In this document: piece by piece, positions 36,512 to 45,747 of the stretch
How positions within the stretch are numbered: position 1 is the stretch's first letter
How the letters are laid out: the number at the start of each line of letters is the position of its first letter
Origin: Bodonicaedibacter sp963693005
GTDB lineage: Bacteria > Pseudomonadota > Alphaproteobacteria > UBA6184
Length of the DNA stretch: 64,000 nt
NCBI GenBank assembly: GCA_963693005.1
Contig: OY843726.1
Span: 682,001 to 746,000, forward strand
Direction: 5' to 3'
Notes under the pieces: generated by a model
What the model was told of the DNA's origin: nothing
The model's database searches: none
What the model saw: the letters and a program-made list of their open reading frames with translations, nothing else
Program-made: the position numbers and the translations under genes

Positions 36512-36618
36512 GGATTTGCTTCCTAGTTTTATGACCCCCATTTCTGTGGGGTATTGGAGTTCATCTTTATTTTACCGAGTTAGTTACATCTAGTGGTTTA
36601 ATTGCTGCGCTGATAGGG

Positions 36619-38493
36619 ATGAGTGTATTATCTGTTGTGGTTTTTCGAAAAAACAGCATTGTATATGTTTGTTTGGGGTGTTTGTTTTTGGCGTTAGGGG
36701 GGGGTGCAGCTGCCTATAGAACGGAACACATTTCACAAAATTATCACCGTTTAACATCAAAATGGTCAGGAAAAATTACCGCCCGGATTGCAGAAGTTGA
36801 TATGATGGACGGGCAGGTTAGATTATTGTTGGAAGATATTGAGGGTGATGGCCTTGCAGATTTGCATCGCGTGCGAATTGGTTTTCGATTACAGAAGAAA
36901 ACAGCTGTGCCCGAAAATGTTTTGTTGTTACGACCGGGGCATCGAATTCGCGCATATGTACATTTATTTCCTATTCCTGTGCAGGAAACGCCATTAAATT
37001 ATGATTTTGAGTTTTGGTCTTTTTTTCAGAAAATTGAGGCGGTGGGATACGGTGGAGCAAAATCGATTCGTTTGCGATCAAAGCAAACGAACCCACCATT
37101 TTTTGAGTCGCTGCGTTATTCGATTGCTCAAAAAATAAGAGCAGCAAATTTTGGCCAGTTGGGAGAGGTTGCTGCGGCCTTAATTACGGGATATCGTAAT
37201 GGAATTTATACCACTATTCGAGATGATTTCGCGGGGTCGGGGTTAGCGCATTTATTGGCGATATCCGGGCTTCATTTGAGTTTGATTGCTGGGTTAATGT
37301 TTGTCATTTTTAGGCGGGGACTTTGCTTGTCGTCTAATTTGGCATTACATTGGCCATTAAAAAAAATAGCTGCTGCGTTGGCATTAGTATGTAGTTTTTT
37401 CTACTTAAAAATATCAGGGGAATCATTGCCTACGGTGAGGGCATTTATTATGGTTTCATTGATAATGGTTGCTATTATTTTAGACCGAGAGCCTATTTCA
37501 TTACGCTCAGTAGCTTGGGCCGCATTAATCATATTGGGATTAAAGCCAGAGTCGATGTATAGCCCAAGTTTTCAAATGTCCTTTTCTGCGGTGACTGCAT
37601 TAATTGGTGCTTATGAGTATTTTAAAACGATGCGCGTGTATAGATTGAAGGGAGAAGCTCTCTGGTACCAGCGTGTATTGCGTTATTTTGGTGGTGCAGT
37701 ATTAAGCTCGTTAATTGCAAGTGTTGCAACTTTGCCATTTATTATTCATACATTTCACAGATTTTCTTGGCATAGTGTTGAAGCAAATTTAATAGCTATT
37801 CCTCTGATGTCATTTTGGATTATGCCGTTAGCTATATTGGTGTTGATCTTAATGCCAGCAGGTCTTCATATATGGCCCTTAAAGGCAATGGGGTGGGGGA
37901 CTAAAATTTTAATACAGTTGGCAGAGATTGTAAACTCTTGGCCGGGGAGCTTTATACCAGTGGGTGTGCAACACGATTATTTTATGCCATTGATCCTGTT
38001 AGGAAGTGCATGGTTGTTGATATGGACATATAGATGGCGATATTTGGGGATTCTCCCAATAATTTTTAGCTTATTTTTGCCTGCAAAAAATATTTTTTTA
38101 CTAGTGTCTCATGATCAAGAAAGAATGGGAATTCTTTCAGATAGAAGAATTCTACTAACACATACGGGACGATCAAGCTTTGTAAGCCAAGATTGGAGAG
38201 GAATTGTAGGAGCCGAAGGGATTCGAAAACTATCTAAAAACAGGGAAGAGGAGGGAGATGGGTGGTGTGTGTATCCTTTTGGACCTAAGGAGTTGAGTGT
38301 TGCTATTCAAAGAAGCGATGTAAAGAACTGTGATTCGGACGTTTTAGTTAAGGGGTATCCTAAAATAAATGAGGTTCGATTGCGTTCGGGAGAGCGAGTT
38401 GGCGGTGGGGCTGTGTTTTGGGTAGATCGCAACCATAAGATTCAATTTGTCGTTCCAAAACATAGTGCAATGCCGTGGAGGTTAAAACAATGA
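36619..38493 (+). CDS. comEC: ComEC/Rec2-type DNA uptake membrane protein, 5' end uncertain
   Basis: ComEC forms the inner-membrane channel for single-stranded DNA in natural transformation. The 624-residue product has the N-terminal DUF4131-type domain and the competence domain with GLAHLLAISGLHLSLIAGL and the GESLPTVRAFIM motif. It lacks a C-terminal metallo-beta-lactamase domain, as many alphaproteobacterial forms do. The frame is open upstream of the ATG back to a stop at 36532-36534 and reads PPFLWGIGVHLYF and TELVTSSGLIAALIG, which looks like the missing first ComEC helix, but has no ATG, GTG or TTG. An ATG at 36531 would join this frame if the C5 run at 36535-36539 lost one base. A G8 run lies in frame near 36700. 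Confidence 0.85.
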   Translation: MSVLSVVVFRKNSIVYVCLGCLFLALGGGAAAYRTEHISQNYHRLTSKWSGKITARIAEVDMMDGQVRLLLEDIEGDGLADLHRVRIGFRLQKKTAVPENVLLLRPGHRIRAYVHLFPIPVQETPLNYDFEFWSFFQKIEAVGYGGAKSIRLRSKQTNPPFFESLRYSIAQKIRAANFGQLGEVAAALITGYRNGIYTTIRDDFAGSGLAHLLAISGLHLSLIAGLMFVIFRRGLCLSSNLALHWPLKKIAAALALVCSFFYLKISGESLPTVRAFIMVSLIMVAIILDREPISLRSVAWAALIILGLKPESMYSPSFQMSFSAVTALIGAYEYFKTMRVYRLKGEALWYQRVLRYFGGAVLSSLIASVATLPFIIHTFHRFSWHSVEANLIAIPLMSFWIMPLAILVLILMPAGLHIWPLKAMGWGTKILIQLAEIVNSWPGSFIPVGVQHDYFMPLILLGSAWLLIWTYRWRYLGILPIIFSLFLPAKNIFLLVSHDQERMGILSDRRILLTHTGRSSFVSQDWRGIVGAEGIRKLSKNREEEGDGWCVYPFGPKELSVAIQRSDVKNCDSDVLVKGYPKINEVRLRSGERVGGGAVFWVDRNHKIQFVVPKHSAMPWRLKQ

Positions 38494-38802
38494 GCCAGTT
38501 GCTATTTTAAATGCGCTTTCCAAGTTTTCAAAGCTAGATTGAACAGTAAATACTTTTTTTCGATCTGTTTGGCCTTGAGTTAGATCAAATAGCGATTTAG
38601 ATATACCAAGGCGTTTGGAAAGTAACTTAATAATAGATTTGTTGGCGAGCCCTTTTTCCGGAGGCGTAGTGACATATGTTTTTAGGTAAGGTATGTCATC
38701 ATTGTCTAGTACAATTTCACCTAATCGATTGGAAGATGCCGCAGGTGTTGCCCATATGTATAATAAGCAGCTAGCTTCATCTATTTTTTTTACTGGAATC
38801 AT
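38482..38802 (-). CDS. DUF167 family (YggU) protein
   Basis: The 106-residue product has the DUF167 pattern: WATPAASSNRLGEI early, YVTTPPEKGLANKSIIKLLS in the middle, and KVFTV at the end of the fold. The family is small, widespread and of unknown function. The stop lies 12 bases inside the convergent comEC gene. Its ATG overlaps the stop of fdxA by four bases, so it is the last gene of the M16-fdxA-DUF167 run. Confidence 0.88.
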   Translation of the reverse strand: MIPVKKIDEASCLLYIWATPAASSNRLGEIVLDNDDIPYLKTYVTTPPEKGLANKSIIKLLSKRLGISKSLFDLTQGQTDRKKVFTVQSSFENLESAFKIATGSLF

Positions 38803-39137
38803 GTATTCTTTGGCGGATTTGGATTGAAGTGATCCTCGAACTTATTTGGTACACTAAGCCAATCGTCGGCATCTTTGGGAGCAGGTTTTAGCTTTCGTAG
38901 ATTCGGCCACTTTGCTGCATATTTTTCGTTGATTTCAACCCACTTTTCAGCACCAGGGTCGGTGTCTGCAATAATTGCTTTTGCAGGGCATTCGTCGACG
39001 CAGACGCCGCAATCAATACATTCTTCTGGTTTGATGACAAGCATGTTTTCGCCTTCGTAGAAACAGTCAACAGGGCAGACGACTACACAGTCAGTATATT
39101 TACAGTTTACGCAGGCTTCTGTTACGCAGTATGTCAT
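38799..39137 (-). CDS. fdxA: ferredoxin FdxA, 3Fe-4S/4Fe-4S type
   Basis: The 112-residue product starts MTYCVTEACVNCKYTDCVVV and has the two cluster-binding regions CVNCKYTDCVVVCPVDCF and ECIDCGVCVDECP of seven-iron ferredoxins. The long C-terminal extension (WVEINEKYAAKWPNL, DADDWLSVPNKFEDHF) is the FdxA type of Alphaproteobacteria. It carries electrons at low potential; partners are unknown. It lies 6 bases after the M16 peptidase gene and overlaps DUF167. Confidence 0.95.
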   Translation of the reverse strand: MTYCVTEACVNCKYTDCVVVCPVDCFYEGENMLVIKPEECIDCGVCVDECPAKAIIADTDPGAEKWVEINEKYAAKWPNLRKLKPAPKDADDWLSVPNKFEDHFNPNPPKNT

Positions 39138-39143
39138 GTTGGG

Positions 39144-40397
39144 CTACACCAATATTTTTGAGAGGGATTGTTCTGATGGCAAGGTTAAGTTGCTTCCGAT
39201 TGCCACCATTATTGGTTCTTTTGAAGTTTGTTTCTGCGCCATGTTTACCAGGGAATCTTTTGATATTAATTCGATTTTATCCAGAATTTGAGCTTGTGAA
39301 ATCGGTTGATTGAATACTAGCAACTGGCTTGCAAGGCGTTGACAACGACCAGAGGTGCTTTCCATCGACATGGCTAAGCGGGCTTTAATTTGGTTTTTGG
39401 CTTTTAAAATTTCATCATCGGTCAATGTTTTTGGAAAGTGTTTTAATTCAGAAACTACTACCGGGATTAGCTCTTCCGACTTAGATGGGTCGCAGCCAGC
39501 ATATACTCCAAATACTCCAGTATCAGAGTATGCGGAATGAAAGCTATAAATTGAATACACAAGGCCACGCTTTTCACGAATTTCCTGAAAAAGACGAGAT
39601 GACATTCCGTCACCTAGAATGGATGAATAAATTCCCATTGTATAATAATCTGGATCGTGAGATCCCACGCCTTCTACTCCTAAAACAATGTGTGCTTGTT
39701 CAAGTTTACGGTTTTCGTAGAATAATCCGCCCTGATAATGGGGGGTAGCCATAGATTGAGGTGAAAGTTGGTGGAGGTGTCCAAAGTTTTTTTCAGCAAG
39801 GGCGCATAGCTCATCGTGGTCAACGTTTCCAGCAGCCGACAAAATCATGCGACTTGGGCAGTAGTTTGATTTCATAAAAGCAGAAATATCATCACGCGAA
39901 AATGTACGAATATTTTTAGTGGGACCCAAAATAGGGCGCCCCATAGATTGATTGGGATATGCAGTATCTTGAAAATAATCAAAAATGATATCGTCAGGCG
40001 TATCATAAGACTGCCCAACTTCTTGCAAAATGACTTCACGTTCTTTTTCTAACTCTTCCGAGTCAAAGGTGGAATGATTTAAAATATCTTGCAGCAAATC
40101 TATAGCTAAAGGAACGTCAGATTTCATAACATGCGCATAGTATGCTGTGGATTCACGAGAAGTGTAGGCGTTTAGATACCCGCCAACACGCTCAATGGTT
40201 TCGGCAATTTCTTTTGCATTTCTGCGTTCGGTCCCTTTAAATGCCATGTGCTCTAAGAAATGTGCAATTCCATTTGTTTGTTTATTTTCGTTGCGAGCGC
40301 CGCACTTTACCCAAACGCCTACTGAAGCAGTTTCGACATGAGAAATATAATCGGTAGCAACTCTAAAGCCGTTTGAAAGGGTGGTAACTTCTGGCAT
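39144..40397 (-). CDS. M16 family zinc peptidase (mitochondrial-processing-peptidase-like)
   Basis: The 417-residue product has the inverted zinc motif HFLEH (H46, E49, H50) and the downstream ETIERVGGYLNAYTSRESTAYYAHV that supplies the third ligand. Length and pattern match the PqqL/MPP-beta-like bacterial peptidases, including the Rickettsia-type enzyme related to the mitochondrial processing peptidase. No signal peptide is seen, so it is probably cytosolic. I chose ATG 40397 behind AAGGA; an in-frame ATG at 40439 would add an unrelated hydrophobic tail. fdxA follows after 6 bases. Confidence 0.93.
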   Translation of the reverse strand: MPEVTTLSNGFRVATDYISHVETASVGVWVKCGARNENKQTNGIAHFLEHMAFKGTERRNAKEIAETIERVGGYLNAYTSRESTAYYAHVMKSDVPLAIDLLQDILNHSTFDSEELEKEREVILQEVGQSYDTPDDIIFDYFQDTAYPNQSMGRPILGPTKNIRTFSRDDISAFMKSNYCPSRMILSAAGNVDHDELCALAEKNFGHLHQLSPQSMATPHYQGGLFYENRKLEQAHIVLGVEGVGSHDPDYYTMGIYSSILGDGMSSRLFQEIREKRGLVYSIYSFHSAYSDTGVFGVYAGCDPSKSEELIPVVVSELKHFPKTLTDDEILKAKNQIKARLAMSMESTSGRCQRLASQLLVFNQPISQAQILDKIELISKDSLVNMAQKQTSKEPIMVAIGSNLTLPSEQSLSKILV

Positions 40398-40480
40398 ATG
40401 GGTCCTTATCAAGTAAAAAATACAATAGCTGGATATCAACAGAATTCATGAGGGTTTTCAAGTGGTATTTTTGTGTGCTT

Positions 40481-40518
40481 ACTAAAAAAGGAAGGGTAAT
40501 TACCCCTCCTTTTTTAGT
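40481..40518. terminator. bidirectional rho-independent terminator
   Basis: ACTAAAAAAGGA with AGGGTAAT pairs with TACCCCTCCTTTTTTAGT to form a long near-perfect hairpin with T runs on both strands. It lies just after the patatin gene (minus strand, stop at 40540) and separates it from the M16 gene start at 40397. Confidence 0.75.
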
Positions 40519-40539
40519 AATGAGCTATATGGATAAAGA

Positions 40540-41565
40540 CTATACGTCATTGTCCATATAGTGATCGGCGGTAGATTCAACTCCAACTTTATCCCAGTTT
40601 TTGTAAATCCACTTGTCCATACACTTTCGACCTTCGTCAAATAGATAGTGTAAGAACTCAGGTGTAGAGTTTAGTTTGCTTGAGAAGCCTAGGGGTTGGA
40701 ATATTTGGTCATTTTGAACAATATGTACATCCAAACGCTTCATGTTTGCTTCTTTACTTATATGGCCTGCGTCAATCAAGTTTGTAATTAAGTTGATTGC
40801 ACGTAGTTCGCGCATCATGGTGACGTTGTTGCTAATTTCATTTAAGCGATCAGCAATTCCACGTACGTCTTTAGGAACTTCTTCACGGAAAGTAGGATTT
40901 AACTGTACCGTGATAATGCTTGGTGCATCACATTCATAAATTATAGGATAAAGTGCAGGGTTTGCAGTGAATCCACCATCCCAATAGTACTCTCCGCCTA
41001 CAGCCACGGCTTTATGAATTAGGGGAAGACAGCCGGAGGCTAACATTGCCTCTGCGCATAAATCGTCGTTTTTAAAAATTTTCACTTTACCATCGCGAAT
41101 ATGCGTTGCACACAAGAAGACTTTGTGTTTAGTTTCTTTTTGAAGCATATCAAAATCAAATGTGTCCAAAATTACGTCGCGTAAAGGATCTTTGTCTTGA
41201 GGGTTAAATTGATATGGCGACATCATTTTAATCATGTTGTCAAACATCATGTATCCAAGTGATTGGTACATTGTGTATTTGCCTTGTTTTTTATCTGCCC
41301 CGCTAGGCTTTAAAGGGCCGTCTTTACCCTTTTCTCCCACACCATCCCAAAACTTTCGAAGTGTTTTTCTAGCGCCTTCATTGCCGCCTTCGATTAAACC
41401 CTGTAGCGTAGATACGGCATTCATGGCGCCGGCAGAAGTTCCTACTATACCATCTACTTCAACGTTTTCTTCTAACAAACGGTCGAGAACTCCCCAAGTA
41501 AAAGCTCCATGGGCTCCTCCACCTTGTAGGGCTAGGCTAACTCTCTTTTTTTCAGATTTTGCCAT
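40540..41565 (-). CDS. patatin-like phospholipase
   Basis: The 341-residue product has the patatin catalytic elements: oxyanion motif QGGGAHG (about 14-20), nucleophile S44 in GTSAG, and the catalytic aspartate in DGGFTANPAL near residue 205. Such enzymes hydrolyse phospholipid acyl chains. There is no signal peptide, so it is either cytosolic or exported by another system. Patatin-like proteins are common in host-associated bacteria, where some damage host membranes; that role is inference here. The C-terminus (YKNWDKVGVESTADHYMDND) is unusual to me. It is followed by a strong terminator. Confidence 0.9.
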   Translation of the reverse strand: MAKSEKKRVSLALQGGGAHGAFTWGVLDRLLEENVEVDGIVGTSAGAMNAVSTLQGLIEGGNEGARKTLRKFWDGVGEKGKDGPLKPSGADKKQGKYTMYQSLGYMMFDNMIKMMSPYQFNPQDKDPLRDVILDTFDFDMLQKETKHKVFLCATHIRDGKVKIFKNDDLCAEAMLASGCLPLIHKAVAVGGEYYWDGGFTANPALYPIIYECDAPSIITVQLNPTFREEVPKDVRGIADRLNEISNNVTMMRELRAINLITNLIDAGHISKEANMKRLDVHIVQNDQIFQPLGFSSKLNSTPEFLHYLFDEGRKCMDKWIYKNWDKVGVESTADHYMDNDV

Positions 41566-41813
41566 ATCAGTGTTTCCTTTTATTTCTTATGAATTTACTT
41601 GAATCATCGTAGGGCAAAAAAGTTAACAAATCTTAAACTTATGAATAGATTAAGTGATGAGTCTCCCTGAGAGGCATTCTTTAAAGTTGAGGATGAAATG
41701 ATTAGGATACACAAAGTACATTTCGCCATAACTGTATGAATAGCTAATGGACGCGCAAGATTACTGGGTGTTTAATTATACTCCGACTGCATCACTTATG
41801 AACAGGTGAGAGT

Positions 41814-42656
41814 TTAGTGGGTGCTAGAGGAACCCTCGGCATTAAGATCCAGAATCTGCTGCAGATATTCTTGGACCCCTGGGTCGGAAAGTATATACTT
41901 GTGATAGCGGTGAAATAAGGGTATTTTTGATTGGCTGTTAAGTTCTTCAGTTACGACGCCTACTTTAGAGCCTTTGTAAATACTTACGGATCTGTTGGGG
42001 CCTTTGTACGATACTGAAAGTTTTGACTTTTTGCGCAAATAGTCAGATAGCTTTACCCAATAATAAGCGTCTTTTTCAACATGGTTGCCAGGGACTTTTC
42101 TCATAATGTCAGCTTTTTCTTGTATTTCTTCTATGTTTTTATAAGGCATGGGAAGTAAGTAGGCGGCATAGCTTGAAGCGGTTTTGAGCTCAATTAAATT
42201 GTGACCTCTTGGAGTGAGATCCCCTTTTTCCGTGGAACTTGAAGAAGGAGGCTCTTTATACGTAGGGTAAACACTCGCGGTTTCTTCGGTAAACTCTCGA
42301 GCGGCAGCAATTAATTTAGTTTCTCCGGGGTCTACTTTTCCTCCGAAATCGGTAATTACGACTTTTGGGCGCTCGTCCCAGGAACGATACTCTAGGCCGA
42401 ACAGCAGTACAACTTCACCAGTTTTGGGATCAATACTAATAGGAAGGACGCCAGCAGCACTAGCCTGAGAGCTTGTATGGGGTGATGGGGATGGCAAGAG
42501 TAAGTTTTCGGGGGCTTCTAGTGAGGCCTCAACAATAAACGAGCCCATTAATGTGGGTAAGTATGCCTCTGCATCTGCGGGCTGAATGGCTCGACCATTT
42601 GAATTTGTCGTTACGGAATAAACAGTAATTATAGTGATTAAAGAACGAAAAAACAT
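41814..42656 (-). CDS. exported NUDIX hydrolase
   Basis: The 280-residue product has a probable signal peptide (MFFRSLITIITVYSVTTNSN), a Ser/Pro-rich spacer, then a NUDIX domain with the box between G105 and A127 (GKVDPGETKLIAAAREFTEE; all REFTEE residues present). The flanking AAGVLP and NHVEKDAYYWV show that it is a paralogue of the cytosolic protein at 10673-11299. Export of a nucleotide-cleaving enzyme is uncommon and suggests a periplasmic or secreted role. It lies alone on the minus strand, divergent from pntAA, 248 bases upstream of the patatin gene. Confidence 0.82.
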   Translation of the reverse strand: MFFRSLITIITVYSVTTNSNGRAIQPADAEAYLPTLMGSFIVEASLEAPENLLLPSPSPHTSSQASAAGVLPISIDPKTGEVVLLFGLEYRSWDERPKVVITDFGGKVDPGETKLIAAAREFTEETASVYPTYKEPPSSSSTEKGDLTPRGHNLIELKTASSYAAYLLPMPYKNIEEIQEKADIMRKVPGNHVEKDAYYWVKLSDYLRKKSKLSVSYKGPNRSVSIYKGSKVGVVTEELNSQSKIPLFHRYHKYILSDPGVQEYLQQILDLNAEGSSSTH

Positions 42657-42705
42657 AAGCTCACCCTATTTTAACTGCAAAGCGCGTATTATATCACTGA
42701 GTGTT

Positions 42706-42734
42706 TAGACAAACAAAATACTCTATGATATAAT
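42706..42734 (+). promoter_or_regulatory. strong sigma-70-type promoter for the pnt operon
   Basis: TAGACA (42706-42711), a 17-base spacer, and a perfect TATAAT (42729-42734) lie 32 bases before the pntAA ATG at 42766. The predicted start is near 42741. This is the best -10 match that I found in the window. Confidence 0.65.
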
Positions 42735-42765
42735 GTCGCGTATTAGATTAATGGGTGTTTAATAA

Positions 42766-43905
42766 ATGAAGGTTGCAATTTCTAAAGAACGCCGGCCTTT
42801 TGAAAACCGTGTGGCTGCAACTCCTGAAACTGTTAAGAAGATGGTGGGAATGGGAGTTGAGGTGCTGGTTGAAAAAGGATTAGGAGAAGGTGTTAGTTTT
42901 TCTGATGATATGTATAGAGTTGCTGGGGCAACAATTACGAAAGATGTCGTCTCAACGTTAAAAGATGCTGATGTTATACTGAAAATACAGCGACCTTTCT
43001 TGCCAAGTGAAGGTAAGCATAACGAAGTACAATACATGAAAAAGGGTGCTGTTGTTTGTGCTCATATGAATGTATTGAATGTTCCCGAGCAAATAAAACT
43101 GTATAAAGATCAGGGAATTACTGCAATTGCGTTAGAAATGATTCCTAGGATTACACGCGCACAAAGTATGGATATATTGTCATCGCAAAGTAATTTAGCC
43201 GGATATCGGGCAGTCATTGACGCAGCCTATGAGTTTGATCGAGGATTTCCTATGATGATGACGGCTGCGGGAACTGTTCCTCCAGCAAAGGTATTGATCT
43301 TAGGTGCAGGAGTTGCCGGGTTGCAAGCGATAGCAACTGCTCGTCGAATGGGCGCGGTTGTGTCTGCCTTTGACGTGCGAGCGGCGGCGAAAGAACAGGT
43401 AGAAAGTTTAGGTGCGAAATATATAGAGGTAGAAGCTCAAGAGAGTGGCGATACAGCCTCTGGGTATGCGCGTGAAATGAGTGCTGATTATCAAAAGCGT
43501 CAGTCGGCAAAAGTAGCTGAGGTTTTAGAAAAAAGTGATATTGTTATTACCACAGCATTGATTCCAGGTAAGCCGGCGCCCAAACTTATTACGTCTGCAA
43601 TGTTGAGTAAAATGAGAGCAGGGTCTGTAATTGTAGATATGGCCGTCGAAAATGGAGGTAACTGTGAGCAGAGTATCCCCGGTGAAATTACAACTGTTAA
43701 TGGTATAAAAATTATTGGACATTTGAACATTCCTGGCAGAATAGCGAGAGATGCATCTGCGCTGTTTGCTAAAAACATTTTAAACTTTTTAGGTTTGATG
43801 ATTTCAGACAAGCAGTTACATTTAGATTTTGAAGACGAAATTATTAAAAACAGCGTTTTGACCCATGAGGGTAAGGCCATTCATCCGTTATTTAAAGATC
43901 GATAG
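42766..43905 (+). CDS. pntAA: NAD(P) transhydrogenase subunit alpha, part 1 (soluble domain I)
   Basis: Together with the next two genes this makes the proton-pumping transhydrogenase that reduces NADP+ with NADH at the cost of the proton gradient. The 379-residue product is the soluble NAD(H)-binding domain: start MKVAISKERRPFENRVAATP and Rossmann motif LILGAGVAGLQAIATARRMG. The alpha subunit is split into two genes here, as in Rhodospirillum and other alphaproteobacteria. pntAB begins 8 bases later. Confidence 0.95.
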   Translation: MKVAISKERRPFENRVAATPETVKKMVGMGVEVLVEKGLGEGVSFSDDMYRVAGATITKDVVSTLKDADVILKIQRPFLPSEGKHNEVQYMKKGAVVCAHMNVLNVPEQIKLYKDQGITAIALEMIPRITRAQSMDILSSQSNLAGYRAVIDAAYEFDRGFPMMMTAAGTVPPAKVLILGAGVAGLQAIATARRMGAVVSAFDVRAAAKEQVESLGAKYIEVEAQESGDTASGYAREMSADYQKRQSAKVAEVLEKSDIVITTALIPGKPAPKLITSAMLSKMRAGSVIVDMAVENGGNCEQSIPGEITTVNGIKIIGHLNIPGRIARDASALFAKNILNFLGLMISDKQLHLDFEDEIIKNSVLTHEGKAIHPLFKDR

Positions 43906-43913
43906 GTATCAAT

Positions 43914-44336
43914 ATGAGCGAAGTATTAAAAGATCAACTCAGAGAGTTGTCAGAGACATTACAAGGCGCGGCGGTTAAGGCGTCAGAAATTGGAAACGCA
44001 ATCAAAGTGTCTACTGTAAACGAAGTAATGATAGAGGGGGTTAGTCCATTTGTTGTTGGGTTGACCGTATTTGTTTTGGCAATATTTGTTGGATATTATG
44101 TTGTGTGGAAGGTTACGCCTGCCTTGCACTCTCCTTTAATGTCGGTGACAAACGCAATTTCCAGCGTGATTGTTATTGGGGCATTGGTGGCAGCGGGCCA
44201 AGACTTAAGCGGTTCGGCAAGAATAGCAGGTTTTGTTGCAATTACATTGGCATCGATTAATATTTTTGGTGGATTTGTTGTGACTCGTCGTATGTTAGAA
44301 ATGTTTGATACCAAGAAGAAGGGGGCCAAAAAATGA
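43914..44336 (+). CDS. pntAB: NAD(P) transhydrogenase subunit alpha, part 2 (membrane)
   Basis: The 140-residue product carries a short polar N-terminus and three to four membrane helices (FVVGLTVFVLAIFVGYYVVW, then two more, ending with FGGFVVTRRMLEMF). This is the membrane part that follows the split in PntA and contributes to the proton channel. It lies 8 bases after pntAA and overlaps pntB by four bases (ATGA). Confidence 0.94.
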   Translation: MSEVLKDQLRELSETLQGAAVKASEIGNAIKVSTVNEVMIEGVSPFVVGLTVFVLAIFVGYYVVWKVTPALHSPLMSVTNAISSVIVIGALVAAGQDLSGSARIAGFVAITLASINIFGGFVVTRRMLEMFDTKKKGAKK

Positions 44337-45733
44337 GTGTGAACCTAGAGGCTCTTTTGTATTTAGTCGCATCCGTGTGTTTTATTATGTCTCTTCAGGG
44401 GTTGTCATCAGCCAAAACCTCTAAAATGGGTAATATGTATGGCATGATGGGAATGGCGATTGCTGTCGGTACGGCGTTGCTGGGCTCGGGTATTCACTCG
44501 TATGGGTTTATTGTGGGTGGAGTGATTCTTGGTGGGGGGATTGGCACTCTCATTGCGCGATCTATTCAAATGACGGCCTTACCACAGTTAGTGGCAGCAT
44601 TCCACAGTTTGGTAGGTTTGTCTGCGGTGTTTGTAGCCTATGCGGCATATCAGGCGCCAGAAGCATATCAGATCGGTGTTATGGGAGACATATCTAGATC
44701 CAGCTTGTTGGAAATGACATTGGGAACTATTATTGGTGCTATTACCTTTACAGGATCACTTGTTGCATTTGGAAAATTGCAAGGTCTTATTAGAGGGAAA
44801 CCACTTACATTTCCAGGGCAACATCTAGTGAATGCTGCGCTTGGTGGAGCGATTTTTTTAATGTCTGTGATTTTTATTTTCTCGCAATCACACTCTACTT
44901 TTTGGTTAATTGTATTTCTTTCTTTTGCTTTAGGGCTTTTGTTGATACTTCCCATTGGCGGGGCGGATATGCCGGTCATCGTTTCCATGTTGAACTCGTA
45001 CTCAGGTTGGGCCGCCGCGGGTATTGGTTTTACTTTGCACAACAACCTGCTGATTGTAACGGGTGCGTTGGTGGGGTCGTCGGGGGCTATTTTAAGCTAT
45101 ATTATGTGCAAGGGAATGAATCGCTCTTTCTTTAATGTTATTTTGGGTGGCTTTGGAAATGAAGATGCTGCCGCACCAACTCAAAAATCCTTGGAAGATC
45201 GCCCCGTGAAATCTGGCAGCGCAGAAGACGCAGCTTTTATTGTGTCGCAAGCTCAGAATGTGATTGTTGTGCCAGGATACGGTATGGCGGTGGCGCAAGC
45301 TCAACATGCGTTAAAAGAAATGACTGACTATCTAAAGAAACAAGGCGCGAATGTAAAATATGCAATTCATCCCGTTGCAGGTCGAATGCCTGGCCATATG
45401 AATGTATTGTTGGCGGAGGCAAATGTTCCGTATGAAGATGTATTTGAATTAGAAGACATTAACAGTGATTTTGCAAACTGTGATGTTGCTTTTGTGATTG
45501 GTGCAAATGATGTGACGAACCCAGCAGCTAAGACCGACCCTCAAAGTCCAATTTATGGCATGCCTATATTAGAGGTGGAGAAGGCCAGAACAGTTTTGTT
45601 TGTAAAAAGGTCTATGAGTGCAGGATATGCTGGTGTGGACAATGAGCTATTTTTTCGGCCGAATACAATGATGTTGTTTGGAGATGCTAAAAAAGTTTCA
45701 GAAGATTTAACTAAATCATTACATAATTTATAA
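44333..45733 (+). CDS. pntB: NAD(P) transhydrogenase subunit beta
   Basis: The 466-residue product has about nine membrane helices followed by the soluble NADP(H)-binding domain from about residue 290: VIVVPGYGMAVAQAQHALK, then HPVAGRMPGHMNVLLAEANV, and late VFVKRSMSAGYAG. All family signatures are intact, so the complex should be functional as a source of NADPH. sodB begins 14 bases after the stop and is likely in the same transcript. Confidence 0.95.
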   Translation: MSVNLEALLYLVASVCFIMSLQGLSSAKTSKMGNMYGMMGMAIAVGTALLGSGIHSYGFIVGGVILGGGIGTLIARSIQMTALPQLVAAFHSLVGLSAVFVAYAAYQAPEAYQIGVMGDISRSSLLEMTLGTIIGAITFTGSLVAFGKLQGLIRGKPLTFPGQHLVNAALGGAIFLMSVIFIFSQSHSTFWLIVFLSFALGLLLILPIGGADMPVIVSMLNSYSGWAAAGIGFTLHNNLLIVTGALVGSSGAILSYIMCKGMNRSFFNVILGGFGNEDAAAPTQKSLEDRPVKSGSAEDAAFIVSQAQNVIVVPGYGMAVAQAQHALKEMTDYLKKQGANVKYAIHPVAGRMPGHMNVLLAEANVPYEDVFELEDINSDFANCDVAFVIGANDVTNPAAKTDPQSPIYGMPILEVEKARTVLFVKRSMSAGYAGVDNELFFRPNTMMLFGDAKKVSEDLTKSLHNL

Positions 45734-45747
45734 TTGAGGAGATAGCA

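Noticed and set aside
36690..36710. G8 run in comEC as a phase-variation switch
   Set aside because: The run is in frame and there is no evidence of length variation; noted only in the comEC entry.
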